A stretch of 47,367 nucleotides of DNA from Clostridia bacterium (lineage in GTDB: Bacteria; Bacillota; Clostridia; Oscillospirales; CAG-272): assembly GCA_017483195.1 (NCBI GenBank), contig JAFULR010000016.1, positions 137,310 to 184,676 on the forward strand. Direction: 5' to 3'. Both the position numbers and the translations under genes were made by a program. The notes under the pieces were generated by a model that was given only the letters and a program-made list of their open reading frames with translations, searched no databases and had not been told where the DNA came from. Positions 31,785 to 40,103 of the stretch are shown in pieces. Within the stretch, counting starts at the first letter, position 1. The number at the start of each line of letters is the position of its first letter.

Positions 31785-33041
31785 TCATTCCTCCAACATA
31801 AAGGCGATTCCCATAACGGTGGAATAGAAGCCATTAAAATCTATATACCGCGATTGATTGGAAGTGCCCCATCCGTCTATTACTCTAAGATATCGATATA
31901 CATCTTCATTTTCGACTTCTCTTTCTTTCCAACCAAACAACCAATATTCCTCTGTTGTTGTATATTTATGAGTGAATTCCTCATAACCAACAGTAACGAT
32001 AGCGTGAGCAAAATAACCACCATTCGTTAAGTCAACACCTATGTATGTAAAAATTGGTATATCATCGTCTATGCTTTTGACAACATTGTTCCAATTTAAT
32101 ATAATATATTGATTTAATGTGTAATCATAACCAGCTTGAGTAGCCAAGGATTCAAGTCCTGAAACTGTCTTGAACCACCAATTTATGTCATTCCAATTAA
32201 ACCAATCAATTTCTGTTAACGCACTATCAAACGTGTAATCAATGTTATTGTTCAATAAAGCGTTGTTAAATCCCCTATATTCGTAATAAATAAACATATT
32301 TGTTATTGCAGTAGCGGCACAAGTTCCGGTGATGCTTTTACCAAAAGCTTTGTTATAATTATTATTTAAAGTGGTTTGTGATTGGAAATCTAAGCCATTA
32401 GCAACTCCGTTTACTGTAATTCCGGGAATATATGACCAAGATGAATTGGTGACACTTCCTCCGTACCCTGTGCTTGTTGGCAGATTGTTAGCATTATTAC
32501 GAATGTTTGTCCAGGAATCAAATCCAGCATAGCCACTTGTTTGATTTGGCAAAGTATGAGCATATGAAACAAAAGTTTCCATAATTTCAAAATAAGTGAT
32601 TTCATCTATGGAATTTCCTTCAATATCTTTAAGTATTCCATTGTCATAATATGCGTAATTTAATGCACCTGCGTAATATATCTTATCTTTTCCTTTGAAT
32701 TTTTCTACAAAGTTATTTTGATCAAATCCAAACTCATCTACGCGATCAATCATAAAATCTAAGACAACATAATCAATTTTGTCGTCCCTATTAACTATCA
32801 TCATTTTTGCAACTACATTTTCATTATTATCATAAAGGTTTATTGAGTGCTCTTTTGTTAATGACGAATATTCAATATTTCTAAGATCATACTGAGCCAG
32901 AAGAAAGTTGTAGCCTGCTTCTTCATAATTGGATTCTGAATAAGAATAGGCAAGAGAAGATAAAAGGATACAAGTGCTTAATACAATGACTATTACTAAC
33001 ACTATAGATATAAACCTATGCAATCTGTTTTTTTTATTCAT
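31785..33041 (-). CDS. secreted papain-like cysteine protease (streptopain/C10-like)
   Basis: 418 residues from the ATG at 33041, preceded by AAAGGAG. A signal peptide or anchor covers about 10-33. Residues 40-150 look like a pro-region, with repeated strand motifs such as NVVAKMMIVNRDDKIDYVVLD. The catalytic domain has Cys241 in ITGTCAATAITNMF, His346 in GGYFAHAIVTVGYEE, and a later RVIDGWGTSNQSRY that fits the Asn/Trp side of the active site. The order Cys, His, then the W-G motif matches the papain-like C10/C39 group. It is likely exported to the surface or medium; target unknown. Codon use is AT-rich and unlike the housekeeping genes, consistent with transfer. Confidence 0.75.
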   Translation of the reverse strand: MNKKNRLHRFISIVLVIVIVLSTCILLSSLAYSYSESNYEEAGYNFLLAQYDLRNIEYSSLTKEHSINLYDNNENVVAKMMIVNRDDKIDYVVLDFMIDRVDEFGFDQNNFVEKFKGKDKIYYAGALNYAYYDNGILKDIEGNSIDEITYFEIMETFVSYAHTLPNQTSGYAGFDSWTNIRNNANNLPTSTGYGGSVTNSSWSYIPGITVNGVANGLDFQSQTTLNNNYNKAFGKSITGTCAATAITNMFIYYEYRGFNNALLNNNIDYTFDSALTEIDWFNWNDINWWFKTVSGLESLATQAGYDYTLNQYIILNWNNVVKSIDDDIPIFTYIGVDLTNGGYFAHAIVTVGYEEFTHKYTTTEEYWLFGWKEREVENEDVYRYLRVIDGWGTSNQSRYIDFNGFYSTVMGIAFMLEE

Positions 33042-33109
33042 AAAAACTCCTTTCTTTTTAATATATAGCGAAAAAGTTAACGAAGGATGTAGTTTGTAAT
33101 TATCCGATT

Positions 33110-33140
33110 TGAAGTGCTTAAGCAAAGAACATTGGCATCA
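33110..33140 (-). other. six-codon upstream ORF in the protease leader
   Basis: On the minus strand an AAAGGG sequence is followed by ATGCCAATGTTCTTTGCTTAA (MPMFFA, then stop). It lies about 80 bases before the protease start. It could be a leader peptide that tunes expression; chance occurrence is also possible. Confidence 0.3.
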
Positions 33141-33159
33141 CCCTTTCTGTTGTAATTGT

Positions 33160-33216
33160 AATAAAAGACGCGCAAGAGTATTGAGCCAATTCACTCAACA
33201 AACTTACGCGCTTTGT
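33160..33216 (-). terminator. terminator-like hairpin in the protease leader / after thrS
   Basis: On the minus strand AAGCGCGTAAG pairs imperfectly with CTTGCGCGTCTT, with an inner TTGAG/CTCAA stem, followed by TTTTATTA. It can end thrS read-through. Because a promoter lies upstream at 33319-33347 it would also attenuate the protease transcript or define a small RNA of about 150 bases. Confidence 0.6.
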
Positions 33217-33318
33217 GTATTATAATGTCTTAAAAAATATAGTGATTATACCATCCTAAAAAAGCTTATGTTTTGTTGGAGTTGGCGAAATCAATTTTAT
33301 ATTATGATTTACAAGTAT

Positions 33319-33347
33319 ATTATACTATAATTATTTTTAAAAGTCAA
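33319..33347 (-). promoter_or_regulatory. promoter upstream of the protease operon
   Basis: Minus-strand TTGACT (33342-33347), 17-base spacer, TATAAT (33319-33324). It implies a leader of about 270 bases before the protease start. Confidence 0.78.
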
Positions 33348-33358
33348 TATAAAAATTA

Positions 33359-35296
33359 TTATCTCACCTTATCCGCAATTTCCTTTGCGATCTTAAGGAT
33401 GAATTCATCAGCGCTCATAGCACCGATGTCGCCCTCCTTGCGTGAGCGAACCGCAACTGTGCCGTTTTCAAGCTCCTTAGCGCCCACAACGAGCATATAG
33501 GGAACCTTTTCCTGCTGAGCGTTACGGATCTTATAGCCGATGGTCTCGTTTCTTCTGTCAACCTCGTTTCTGATGCCAAGAGCCATAAGACGGCGTGAAA
33601 GCTCGTCGCAGTAAGCGATCTGCGCGTCGCCGATGGGAAGCATCTTGACTTGAACGGGAGCCATCCACGTGGGAAGCGCGCCTGCGTACTTCTCAAGAAG
33701 GAGAGCAAGCGTTCTCTCGTAGCAGCCCATGGACGTTCTGTGAATGATATAGGGAGTTTTAAGAGTATTGTCGGAGTCAACGTATTCCATACCGAACTTC
33801 TTAGCAAGAAGCATATCGATCTGGATCGTTATGAGCGTATCCTCTTTACCGAATACGTTCTTTATCTGGATATCGAGCTTAGGACCGTAGAATGCAGCCT
33901 CGTCCTTGCCTATGGAGTAGTTACCCTTGCCAAGGTTCTCGTCAAGAAGCTTTTCCATAATGCCCTGTGCAAGATCCCATTGCTCCGGTGTGCCCTCATA
34001 TTTATTCGTTCTTGCGGGATCCCACTGAGAGAAGCGGAAGGAGCAGTCCTCCTTGAGTCCGAGCGTGTCGAGACAGTAGAGAGCAAGATCAAGACAACCC
34101 TTGAATTCCTCCTCAAGCTGCTCGGGACGGATGATGAGATGTCCCTCGGAGATGGTGAACTGACGAACGCGGATAAGACCGTGCATCTCGCCGCTATCCT
34201 CGTTTCTGAAAAGAGTGGACGTTTCGCCAAGTCTCATAGGAAGATCGCGGTAGGATCTCTTCTTATTAAGGAATACCTGATACTGGAAGGGGCAGGTCAT
34301 GGGACGGAGCGCGAAGCATTCCTTCGTTTCGTCGTGGGGATCGCCGAGGATGAACATACCGTCAAGGTAGTGATCCCAGTGACCGGATATTCTGTAAAGG
34401 TCGCGCTTAGCCATAAGGGGAGTTTTTGTAAGAAGGTATCCGCGGCGCTGCTCCTCGTCCTCGATCCATCTCTGAAGAGCCTGGATAGTTCTTGCGCCCT
34501 TGGGAAGAAGGATGGGCAAGCCCTGACCGATGCAGTCAACCGTTGTGAAATACTCAAGCTCGCGGCCGATCTTATTGTGGTCGCGCTTTCTTGCTTCTTC
34601 AAGCATTGTGATATATGCGTTAAGCTCATCCTTTGAGGGGAAGGCGATACCGTAAATTCTCTGGAGCATCTTATTCTTCTGGTCGCCCTTCCAATAAGCG
34701 CCCGTGCATTGTGTGAGCTTTACAGCCTTTACAGCGCCCGTTGAGAAGAGGTGGGGACCTGCGCAAAGGTCTGTGAACTCTCCCTGCGTATAGAAGCTAA
34801 TAACCGCATCCTCGGGAAGCTCCTCAATAAGCTGAACCTTATAGGGCTCACCCTTTTCCTGCATAAGCGCGATAGCCTCGGCTCTCGGAAGCTCGCTTCT
34901 TGTGATAAGAAGGTTCTCCTTAACGATCTTCTTCATCTCCGATTCAAGCTTTGAGAGCATATCGGGTGTGAAGGATACGTCCGAGTCAAAATCGTAATAG
35001 AAGCCGTTTTCGATAGCGGGGCCTATCGTAAGTTTTGTGTCGGGATAAAGGCGCTTTACAGCCTGCGCGAGAATATGGCTTGCTGTGTGATTGAAAACGT
35101 GCTTGCCGTCGGCGTCCTTGAAAGTAAGAAGCTCAACGTCCGCGTCGTTTTCAAGTAAATAGTTAAGAGCAACCACGTTGCCGTTAACCTTAGCAGCGAT
35201 AACGCTGCGGTCGATTTTCTCAGCGCTGCGAGCCGCATCGTAAACTGTGATGGGCGCATCAAAGCTGAGCTCAAGATCAAAAAGTTTGATTTTCAT
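33359..35296 (-). CDS. thrS: threonyl-tRNA synthetase
   Basis: 645 residues, full length. N-terminal TGS (1-60), editing domain with HTASHILAQAVKRLYP and LCAGPHL, class II catalytic core with RMTCPFQYQVF and the later motif 3 segment (HRTSMGCYERTLALLLEKYAG), and the anticodon-binding domain (VKMLPIGDAQIAYCDELSRRL). It charges tRNA-Thr and edits Ser-tRNA-Thr. RBS AGGAG. Expression is controlled by a T-box leader reading uncharged tRNA-Thr. Confidence 0.97.
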   Translation of the reverse strand: MKIKLFDLELSFDAPITVYDAARSAEKIDRSVIAAKVNGNVVALNYLLENDADVELLTFKDADGKHVFNHTASHILAQAVKRLYPDTKLTIGPAIENGFYYDFDSDVSFTPDMLSKLESEMKKIVKENLLITRSELPRAEAIALMQEKGEPYKVQLIEELPEDAVISFYTQGEFTDLCAGPHLFSTGAVKAVKLTQCTGAYWKGDQKNKMLQRIYGIAFPSKDELNAYITMLEEARKRDHNKIGRELEYFTTVDCIGQGLPILLPKGARTIQALQRWIEDEEQRRGYLLTKTPLMAKRDLYRISGHWDHYLDGMFILGDPHDETKECFALRPMTCPFQYQVFLNKKRSYRDLPMRLGETSTLFRNEDSGEMHGLIRVRQFTISEGHLIIRPEQLEEEFKGCLDLALYCLDTLGLKEDCSFRFSQWDPARTNKYEGTPEQWDLAQGIMEKLLDENLGKGNYSIGKDEAAFYGPKLDIQIKNVFGKEDTLITIQIDMLLAKKFGMEYVDSDNTLKTPYIIHRTSMGCYERTLALLLEKYAGALPTWMAPVQVKMLPIGDAQIAYCDELSRRLMALGIRNEVDRRNETIGYKIRNAQQEKVPYMLVVGAKELENGTVAVRSRKEGDIGAMSADEFILKIAKEIADKVR

Positions 35297-35529
35297 AGAT
35301 GTATCTCCTATTATATTGAGTATAAAATAAAAACACCCCGAACGGTTATACCGTTCGGGGTGCGATAAACGAATTAACGCACGGTTCCACCCGAATTTTT
35401 ATCTTTGAAGGATATTAATAGTAACACACCGGTGGTACTAACGCAAATGCCTTGAAGGATATTCCAGCAAATTATCCTCTCTCTGTACAAGGCTTAGATA
35501 CGAAGCTTGTCCTGTGCATATATAGGGAA
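35297..35529 (-). ncRNA. T-box leader of thrS
   Basis: The minus strand carries the T-box sequence GGGTGGAACCGTG (35392-35380), whose TGGA can pair with the UCCA end of tRNA-Thr. The intrinsic terminator follows: CACCCCGAACGG/CCGTTCGGGGTG (35334-35362) with T5-A-T4 after it. A stem III-like hairpin lies near 35420-35445. The leader is compact and abuts the mgsA-like gene; I could not resolve Stem I or the specifier codon with certainty. A 12-bp direct repeat TTGAAGGATATT occurs at 35405 and 35452. Confidence 0.88.
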
Positions 35530-35964
35530 TTAAAGAAGACCGTTTCTCTTTCTGTTGTAATCGGATCTGGGATTATATACCTCTCTCCAGTTAAGGTCGC
35601 CGCGGTCAAGAGCCTGAACAAGGATCTCTGCGGTGGCAATATTGGTAGCAACGGGAATGTTGTGAAGGTCACACATTCTCATCATTTCAGCCTCTTCATC
35701 GTTATAGGGGGAAGAGGTTCTTGTATCTCTGAAATTGAGAAGAAGGTCGATTTCATTATAAGCGAGACGGGATGTTATCTGCTGTTCACCGCCATGCTCA
35801 CCTGTAAGCAAGCGCTCTATTTTAAGACCCGTAGCTTCGGAGATGTATTTTGCAGTAATGCTCGTAGCGCAAAGATTGTGCTTGCTAAGAATTCCGCAGT
35901 AGGCAATACAAAACTGGGTCATAAGTTCTTTTTTCATATCATGAGCGATAATTGCAATTTCCAT
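35530..35964 (-). CDS. methylglyoxal synthase homologue with altered active-site residues
   Basis: 144 residues, the usual MGS length, aligned without gaps to Bacillus MgsA through most of its length. Conserved features: IAHDMKKELM start, EATGLKIER, and IPVATNIATAEILV. Key differences by eye: the GGDQQ catalytic Asp is Glu60 (GGEQQ), the active-site His is Tyr87, and the nearby PHxPD Asp is Glu90. MGS converts dihydroxyacetone phosphate to methylglyoxal as an overflow bypass. With these changes activity may be lost or altered. RBS AAAGGA; own consensus promoter. The thrS leader begins right after its stop, with no terminator between. Confidence 0.78.
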   Translation of the reverse strand: MEIAIIAHDMKKELMTQFCIAYCGILSKHNLCATSITAKYISEATGLKIERLLTGEHGGEQQITSRLAYNEIDLLLNFRDTRTSSPYNDEEAEMMRMCDLHNIPVATNIATAEILVQALDRGDLNWREVYNPRSDYNRKRNGLL

Positions 35965-36031
35965 CTTATTGATCCTTTCTCTTGGTGAGTATATAAATTT
36001 AATAACAAAAATTTACATAATTTACGAAAAC

Positions 36032-36060
36032 ATTATATCATAGTGAAATTGTTTTGTCAA
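36032..36060 (-). promoter_or_regulatory. promoter of the MGS-like gene
   Basis: Minus-strand TTGACA (36055-36060), 17-base spacer, TATAAT (36032-36037): full consensus. It may also supply thrS. Confidence 0.88.
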
Positions 36061-36066
36061 TATTTT

Positions 36067-36375
36067 TTACATTTCTTCATTAAAAAAATAGCCTTTTTGA
36101 GGTATATTTTTTATCAATTTTCGTCCACCAAGTTCTTTTGCCTTTGAATTTATTTTACATATGTGATTTACAACGTTCTTTTCAGAGATTTTACCTCCGA
36201 GCTTAGCAGAGATATCCTTTGCGAGAAGCTGCTTTTTGCGACTTAAAGCAATTGATTTCAAAATCTCATATTCTGTTTTTGTGGTATGCATCTCATAGCA
36301 GAGGAAGATTACCTCGTTTTTGTCTTTTCGAATGCGCAGATGCTTGCGCACAATATAATCATCAAAGTCAAACAT
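36067..36375 (-). CDS. stand-alone winged-helix (OmpR/PhoB-type) DNA-binding protein
   Basis: 102 residues. The sequence matches the C-terminal effector domain of OmpR-family response regulators (Trans_reg_C): TKTEYEILKSIALSR, then KDISAKLGGKISEKNVVNHICKINSKAKELG and the wing LIKNIPQKGYFF. The receiver domain is absent and there is no histidine kinase nearby. The RBS is weak. It follows the valS terminator and ends just before the MGS-like promoter, so it may regulate that gene or be regulated by read-through. Its signal input is unclear. Confidence 0.78.
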   Translation of the reverse strand: MFDFDDYIVRKHLRIRKDKNEVIFLCYEMHTTKTEYEILKSIALSRKKQLLAKDISAKLGGKISEKNVVNHICKINSKAKELGGRKLIKNIPQKGYFFNEEM

Positions 36376-36381
36376 AAATCC

Positions 36382-36421
36382 TTATTTAAAATCATCCAAT
36401 CCCGCACGGGATTGGATGATT
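36382..36421 (-). terminator. valS terminator
   Basis: AATCATCCAATCCC pairs with GGGATTGGATGATT (36390-36421), a 14-bp stem with a four-base loop. Only a short T run follows, so read-through to the winged-helix gene is possible. Confidence 0.75.
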
Positions 36422-36430
36422 AAATTGTAT

Positions 36431-39076
36431 TTAGTTCAATTTGGCAAGAGCGGCGAGTACGTTATCAAGGTTTTCCTGATACTTTGCCATTTTTGCCTTT
36501 TCGCCCTCAACTACAGCCGCGGGCGCTTTAGCCACGAAGCCCTGGTTGGAAAGCTTTTTAACTATTCTTTCGATCTCAGCCTCAAGCTTTTTCTTTTCGC
36601 CCTCAAGACGAGCCTTTTCCTTTTCGAAATCAATGATATCGGAAAGGGGAAGGTAGATAGTGGCCGCGTCGGTAATGATCTGAACGGAGTTGTCAGCACT
36701 TACCTCACCGTCGAACTTCTCGGCAACACATATTTCGCTTGCGGAAGCAAGACGAACGAAGAACGCTTCGCTTGCCGCACCGAAGATGTCGCCGTATCTT
36801 GTTTCGATGAATACCTTTGCCTTCTTTGAGGGAGGAACGTTCATTTCGCTTCTTCTTGCGCGTATAGCGGTTATCGCGTCAATGATCTTAGTCATTTTTT
36901 CTGCATCGGCGAAGAAGGAAAGAGCCTCGTTGTATTCGGGATAGGAGTCGATCATAATGCTATCGCACTCATGGGGAAGAGACTGATAGATTTCTTCCGT
37001 AATGAAGGGCATAAAGGGATGAAGAAGCTTAAGAGTACCGTTAAGAACGTATGCTATAACGTTCTGACAGATAAGGTTAGCCTCTGTCTCTTTTTCGTTG
37101 AATCTTGCTTTTGCAAGCTCGATATACCAGTCGCAGAAGATATCCCAGGTAAAGCTGTAAATTTCAGCAAGAGCAACACCAACCTCAAAACGATCAAGGT
37201 TTGTGATAACGCTCTTTGTAAGCTCGTTGAATTTTGTAAGGATCCATTTATCCTCAAGCGCGAGCTTGGACTCGTCGGGGAGCTTGATCTCGTCTATTGT
37301 GAGGTTCATTCTTACGAAACGTGAAGCGTTCCAGAGCTTGTTTGCGAAGTTTCTTGCCGCCTCGATCTTTTCGTCGGAGAATCTCATATCGTTTCCGGGA
37401 GAGTTACCCGTTGCGAGCGCAAAGCGGAGCGCGTCCGCACCGTACTGATCGATTATCTCAAGGGGATCAATGCCGTTTCCAAGGGATTTGGACATTTTTC
37501 TGCCCTGCGCGTCTCTGACAAGACCGTGAATGAATACTGTGGAGAAGGGCTTTTCTCCCATATGCTCAAGTCCTGAGAATATCATACGGGATACCCAGAA
37601 GGTGATAATATCGTAACCCGTTACGAGAACGCTTGTGGGATAATATCTCTTGAGGTCTTCAGTGGACTCGGGCCAACCGAGAGTGGAGAAGGGCCAGAGT
37701 GCAGATGAGAACCAGGTGTCAAGAACGTCCTCGTCCTGATGAACAGCACCGCCGCACATGGGACAGGTGGTGATATCTGTCTTGGAGACCGTCATTTCAC
37801 CGCAATCGTCACAGTAGAATGCGGGAATTCTGTGTCCCCACCAAAGCTGACGGGAGATGCACCAGTCAAGGATATTGTTCATCCAGTTGAAGTAGTTCTT
37901 GGAAAATCTTTCGGGAATGAAGTTCACGTCGCCGCTTTCAACCGCTTCGATCGCGGGCTTTGCAAGGGGCTTCATCTTAACGAACCACTGATCGCTCGTC
38001 ATAGGCTCAACCGTCGTTCCGCAGCGGTAGCAAACGCCAACGTTGTGATCGTGGGGGACAGTCTTAACAAGATAGCCCTGCGCTTCAAGGTCGGCAACAA
38101 GAGCCTTGCGGCAGGAATATCTGTCCATACCCTCGTATTTGCCTGCGTATGCGTTCATCGTTGCATCGTCGTTCATAACCTTGATCTGCTCAAGGTCATG
38201 GCGCTGACCAACGAGGAAGTCGTTGGGGTCGTGCGCAGGCGTGATCTTAACGCAGCCCGTACCGAAGCCTATCTCAACGTAATCGTCGGCGATCACGGGA
38301 ATTTCTCTGTTAACGATGGGGAGAATGAGAGTCTTGCCGATAAGATGCTTTGTAGCCTCATCATCGGGGTTTACCGCAACCGCAGTATCACCGAACATCG
38401 TTTCAGGACGTGTTGTAGCAACCTCAACATATCCGTCCTCACCCTTGATGGGATATTTGATGTGCCAGAAATTTCCGGGCATATCCTTGTATTCAACCTC
38501 TGCGTCGGAAAGGGCAGTAAGGCAACGGGGACACCAGTTGATGATTCTGTAACCGCGATAGATAAGACCCTTGTTATAAAGATTTACAAAGACCTCGCGA
38601 ACTGCGTGTGAGCAGCCCTCGTCCATAGTAAATCTCTGACGGGACCAGTCGCAGGATGCGCCGAGTTTTTTGAGCTGGCTTGTGATTCTTGCCTCGTATG
38701 TGTCCTTCCAGCCCCAAACACGTTCAAGGAATTTTTCACGTCCGAGGTCATAGCGAGAAAGCCCCTCGTCAACACGGAGACGCTCCTCAACCTTGATCTG
38801 CGTAGCAATTCCCGCGTGGTCGGTTCCGGGAACCCAAAGAGTATTAAAGCCCTGCATTCTCTTGTAACGAACGAGAATGTCCTGAAGGGTCTCGTCAAGC
38901 GCGTGTCCCATATGAAGCTGACCTGTTACGTTTGGCGGGGGAATTACGATGGAAAACGCGGGATTGTTATTGTTTTTGTCGGGTGTAAAATAGCCCTTTT
39001 CGCACCAATTCGCGTAAATTCTGTCCTCGAATTCAGAGGGAGAATACGTTTTTGGAAGCTCGTTGTAGCTGTTCAT
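36431..39076 (-). CDS. valS: valyl-tRNA synthetase
   Basis: 881 residues. Class I signatures: [17 protein letters not shown] (HIGH) near 50 and [11 protein letters not shown] (KMSKS) near 525. The CP1 editing domain carries [15 protein letters not shown]. Zinc-type Cys motifs [10 protein letters not shown] and CDDCGEM...CPMCGGAV are present. A C-terminal coiled coil ([20 protein letters not shown]) is the tRNA-binding arm. It charges tRNA-Val and removes Thr errors. Controlled by a T-box leader. Confidence 0.97.
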   Translation of the reverse strand: MNSYNELPKTYSPSEFEDRIYANWCEKGYFTPDKNNNNPAFSIVIPPPNVTGQLHMGHALDETLQDILVRYKRMQGFNTLWVPGTDHAGIATQIKVEERLRVDEGLSRYDLGREKFLERVWGWKDTYEARITSQLKKLGASCDWSRQRFTMDEGCSHAVREVFVNLYNKGLIYRGYRIINWCPRCLTALSDAEVEYKDMPGNFWHIKYPIKGEDGYVEVATTRPETMFGDTAVAVNPDDEATKHLIGKTLILPIVNREIPVIADDYVEIGFGTGCVKITPAHDPNDFLVGQRHDLEQIKVMNDDATMNAYAGKYEGMDRYSCRKALVADLEAQGYLVKTVPHDHNVGVCYRCGTTVEPMTSDQWFVKMKPLAKPAIEAVESGDVNFIPERFSKNYFNWMNNILDWCISRQLWWGHRIPAFYCDDCGEMTVSKTDITTCPMCGGAVHQDEDVLDTWFSSALWPFSTLGWPESTEDLKRYYPTSVLVTGYDIITFWVSRMIFSGLEHMGEKPFSTVFIHGLVRDAQGRKMSKSLGNGIDPLEIIDQYGADALRFALATGNSPGNDMRFSDEKIEAARNFANKLWNASRFVRMNLTIDEIKLPDESKLALEDKWILTKFNELTKSVITNLDRFEVGVALAEIYSFTWDIFCDWYIELAKARFNEKETEANLICQNVIAYVLNGTLKLLHPFMPFITEEIYQSLPHECDSIMIDSYPEYNEALSFFADAEKMTKIIDAITAIRARRSEMNVPPSKKAKVFIETRYGDIFGAASEAFFVRLASASEICVAEKFDGEVSADNSVQIITDAATIYLPLSDIIDFEKEKARLEGEKKKLEAEIERIVKKLSNQGFVAKAPAAVVEGEKAKMAKYQENLDNVLAALAKLN

Positions 39077-39099
39077 TTCTTGAACCTCGCTTTCTTGAA

Positions 39100-39388
39100 A
39101 TATGTAAAAAATTATTATCGGGAAAAATAAAAAAAATCCCCCATCCTGATATCAGGACGTGGGAACGCGGTACCACCTGATTTCGCTTTTTCAAAACGGA
39201 AAAGCGCACTCAATTTCTTTAACGGGGAACACCGTTTTTCGCTACTTTCTCTCATTAGAGAGCCGTTTCGCAAAAACCGCTCGGGGACTACTTCACATGA
39301 CCTTTGCCGCAAACTCACACCAACCGTTTGCTCTCTTTGGGCAAGCATCAAGCTACTCCTTCCCGTCAGGGCGTTTCATATCAAGAGT
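39100..39388 (-). ncRNA. T-box leader of valS
   Basis: The minus strand holds the T-box sequence AGGTGGTACCGCG (39178-39166). The terminator TCCC..GTCCTGA/TCAGGA..GGGGGA (39137-39164) follows with eight T (39129-39136). Upstream Stem I contains the segment GAAGTAGTCC; GTA (39289-39291), a valine codon right after GAA, is the likely specifier. Long hairpins (e.g. CGCTTTTCCGTTTTGAAAAAGCG) fill the region between. Confidence 0.92.
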
Positions 39389-39389
39389 T

Positions 39390-39418
39390 AGTATATCACA
39401 GTAAAAAGACAATGTCAA
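39390..39418 (-). promoter_or_regulatory. valS promoter
   Basis: Minus-strand TTGACA (39413-39418), 17-base spacer, TATACT (39390-39395). Confidence 0.88.
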
Positions 39419-39449
39419 GAAAATAATTCAAAAAACTTATTTTTGACAC

Positions 39450-39478
39450 ATTTTTGTCAGTAATAAGCCTCCAAAATA
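39450..39478 (+). promoter_or_regulatory. possible promoter of the holin-like pair
   Basis: TTGTCA, 17 bases, then TATGCT, a moderate sigma-A-like match just before the gene pair. The -35 also closes a TGACA/TGTCA hairpin. Confidence 0.35.
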
Positions 39479-39526
39479 TGCTAAAATATATATGGGAATA
39501 GCAAAAAAGCGCGGAAAGGATAATAA

Positions 39527-39757
39527 ATGACCTGGGAAATAGCGGTCGGAATGTTTGGTATAATATCTGCCTTTATTGGAGTTATGAACGTGGTTGTAAA
39601 GATAAACTCCACACTTTCAAAGCTTGAGAGCGCGGTAATTCAGCTTAAGGAAACCATGGAACACCAATCCGATAAGAACGCTCATTTTTATACTGAGCTT
39701 TCAGAACATGAAAAAAGAATCATAACACTTGAAAATCAATGGGGGATAGAGAGATGA
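39527..39757 (+). CDS. small membrane protein with coiled coil (phage lysis-module-like)
   Basis: 76 residues. One N-terminal hydrophobic helix (IAVGMFGIISAFIGVMNVVV) is followed by a charged heptad-rich helix (LSKLESAVIQLKETMEHQ...LSEHEKRIITLENQ). Layout and size recall XhlA-like or spacer proteins found next to phage holins. AGGATA precedes the ATG. Its last four bases overlap the start of the next gene, so they are translationally coupled. Confidence 0.65.
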   Translation: MTWEIAVGMFGIISAFIGVMNVVVKINSTLSKLESAVIQLKETMEHQSDKNAHFYTELSEHEKRIITLENQWGIER

Positions 39758-39966
39758 AAAATGAAATCATCAGAAAATTATCAAGCAGGAAATTCTGGGC
39801 GGCGCTTGGTGCCTTTGCGGTAGCATTGTGCGCTTTGCTTGGAGTTGATGAGTTAACCGTTGAAAAGCTTGCGGCGGTGATCGGGGCGTTTTCGGTTCTT
39901 TGGGGATATATTTTTACCGAGGGTAAGCTTGACAGCCAATCAATGGATAAAAGCACCGAAAAATGA
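39754..39966 (+). CDS. holin-like small membrane protein
   Basis: 70 residues from ATG 39754, overlapping the previous stop (ATGA). Two hydrophobic segments, KFWAALGAFAVALCALLGV and LAAVIGAFSVLWGYIF, are joined by a short turn, followed by a polar acidic tail. This is a typical small phage holin pattern. No endolysin, tail or integrase gene is nearby, so the pair is either a phage remnant or a domesticated function. Confidence 0.65.
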   Translation: MKNEIIRKLSSRKFWAALGAFAVALCALLGVDELTVEKLAAVIGAFSVLWGYIFTEGKLDSQSMDKSTEK

Positions 39967-39978
39967 TTTTAAAGTTTT

Positions 39979-40010
39979 GGGGATGCAAATACGCATCCCC
40001 TGTCTTTTTT
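39979..40010 (+). terminator. terminator of the holin-like pair
   Basis: GGGGATGC pairs with GCATCCCC around AAATAC, followed by TGTCTTTTTT. Confidence 0.9.
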
Positions 40011-40041
40011 TAAAAGCTTGCATAATATTTTAGTATTGATA

Positions 40042-40070
40042 TTGATTTTTGCATTGAGGTGTGATAGAAT
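40042..40070 (+). promoter_or_regulatory. alr operon promoter
   Basis: TTGATT (40042-40047), 17-base spacer, TAGAAT (40065-40070). Confidence 0.72.
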
Positions 40071-40103
40071 AATATGGATATTATTTGTAAGGAGGCAGCC
40101 GAT

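Noticed and set aside
39159..39404. Small plus-strand frame in the valS leader
   Set aside because: It is the complement of the T-box structure and terminator; no ribosome site.
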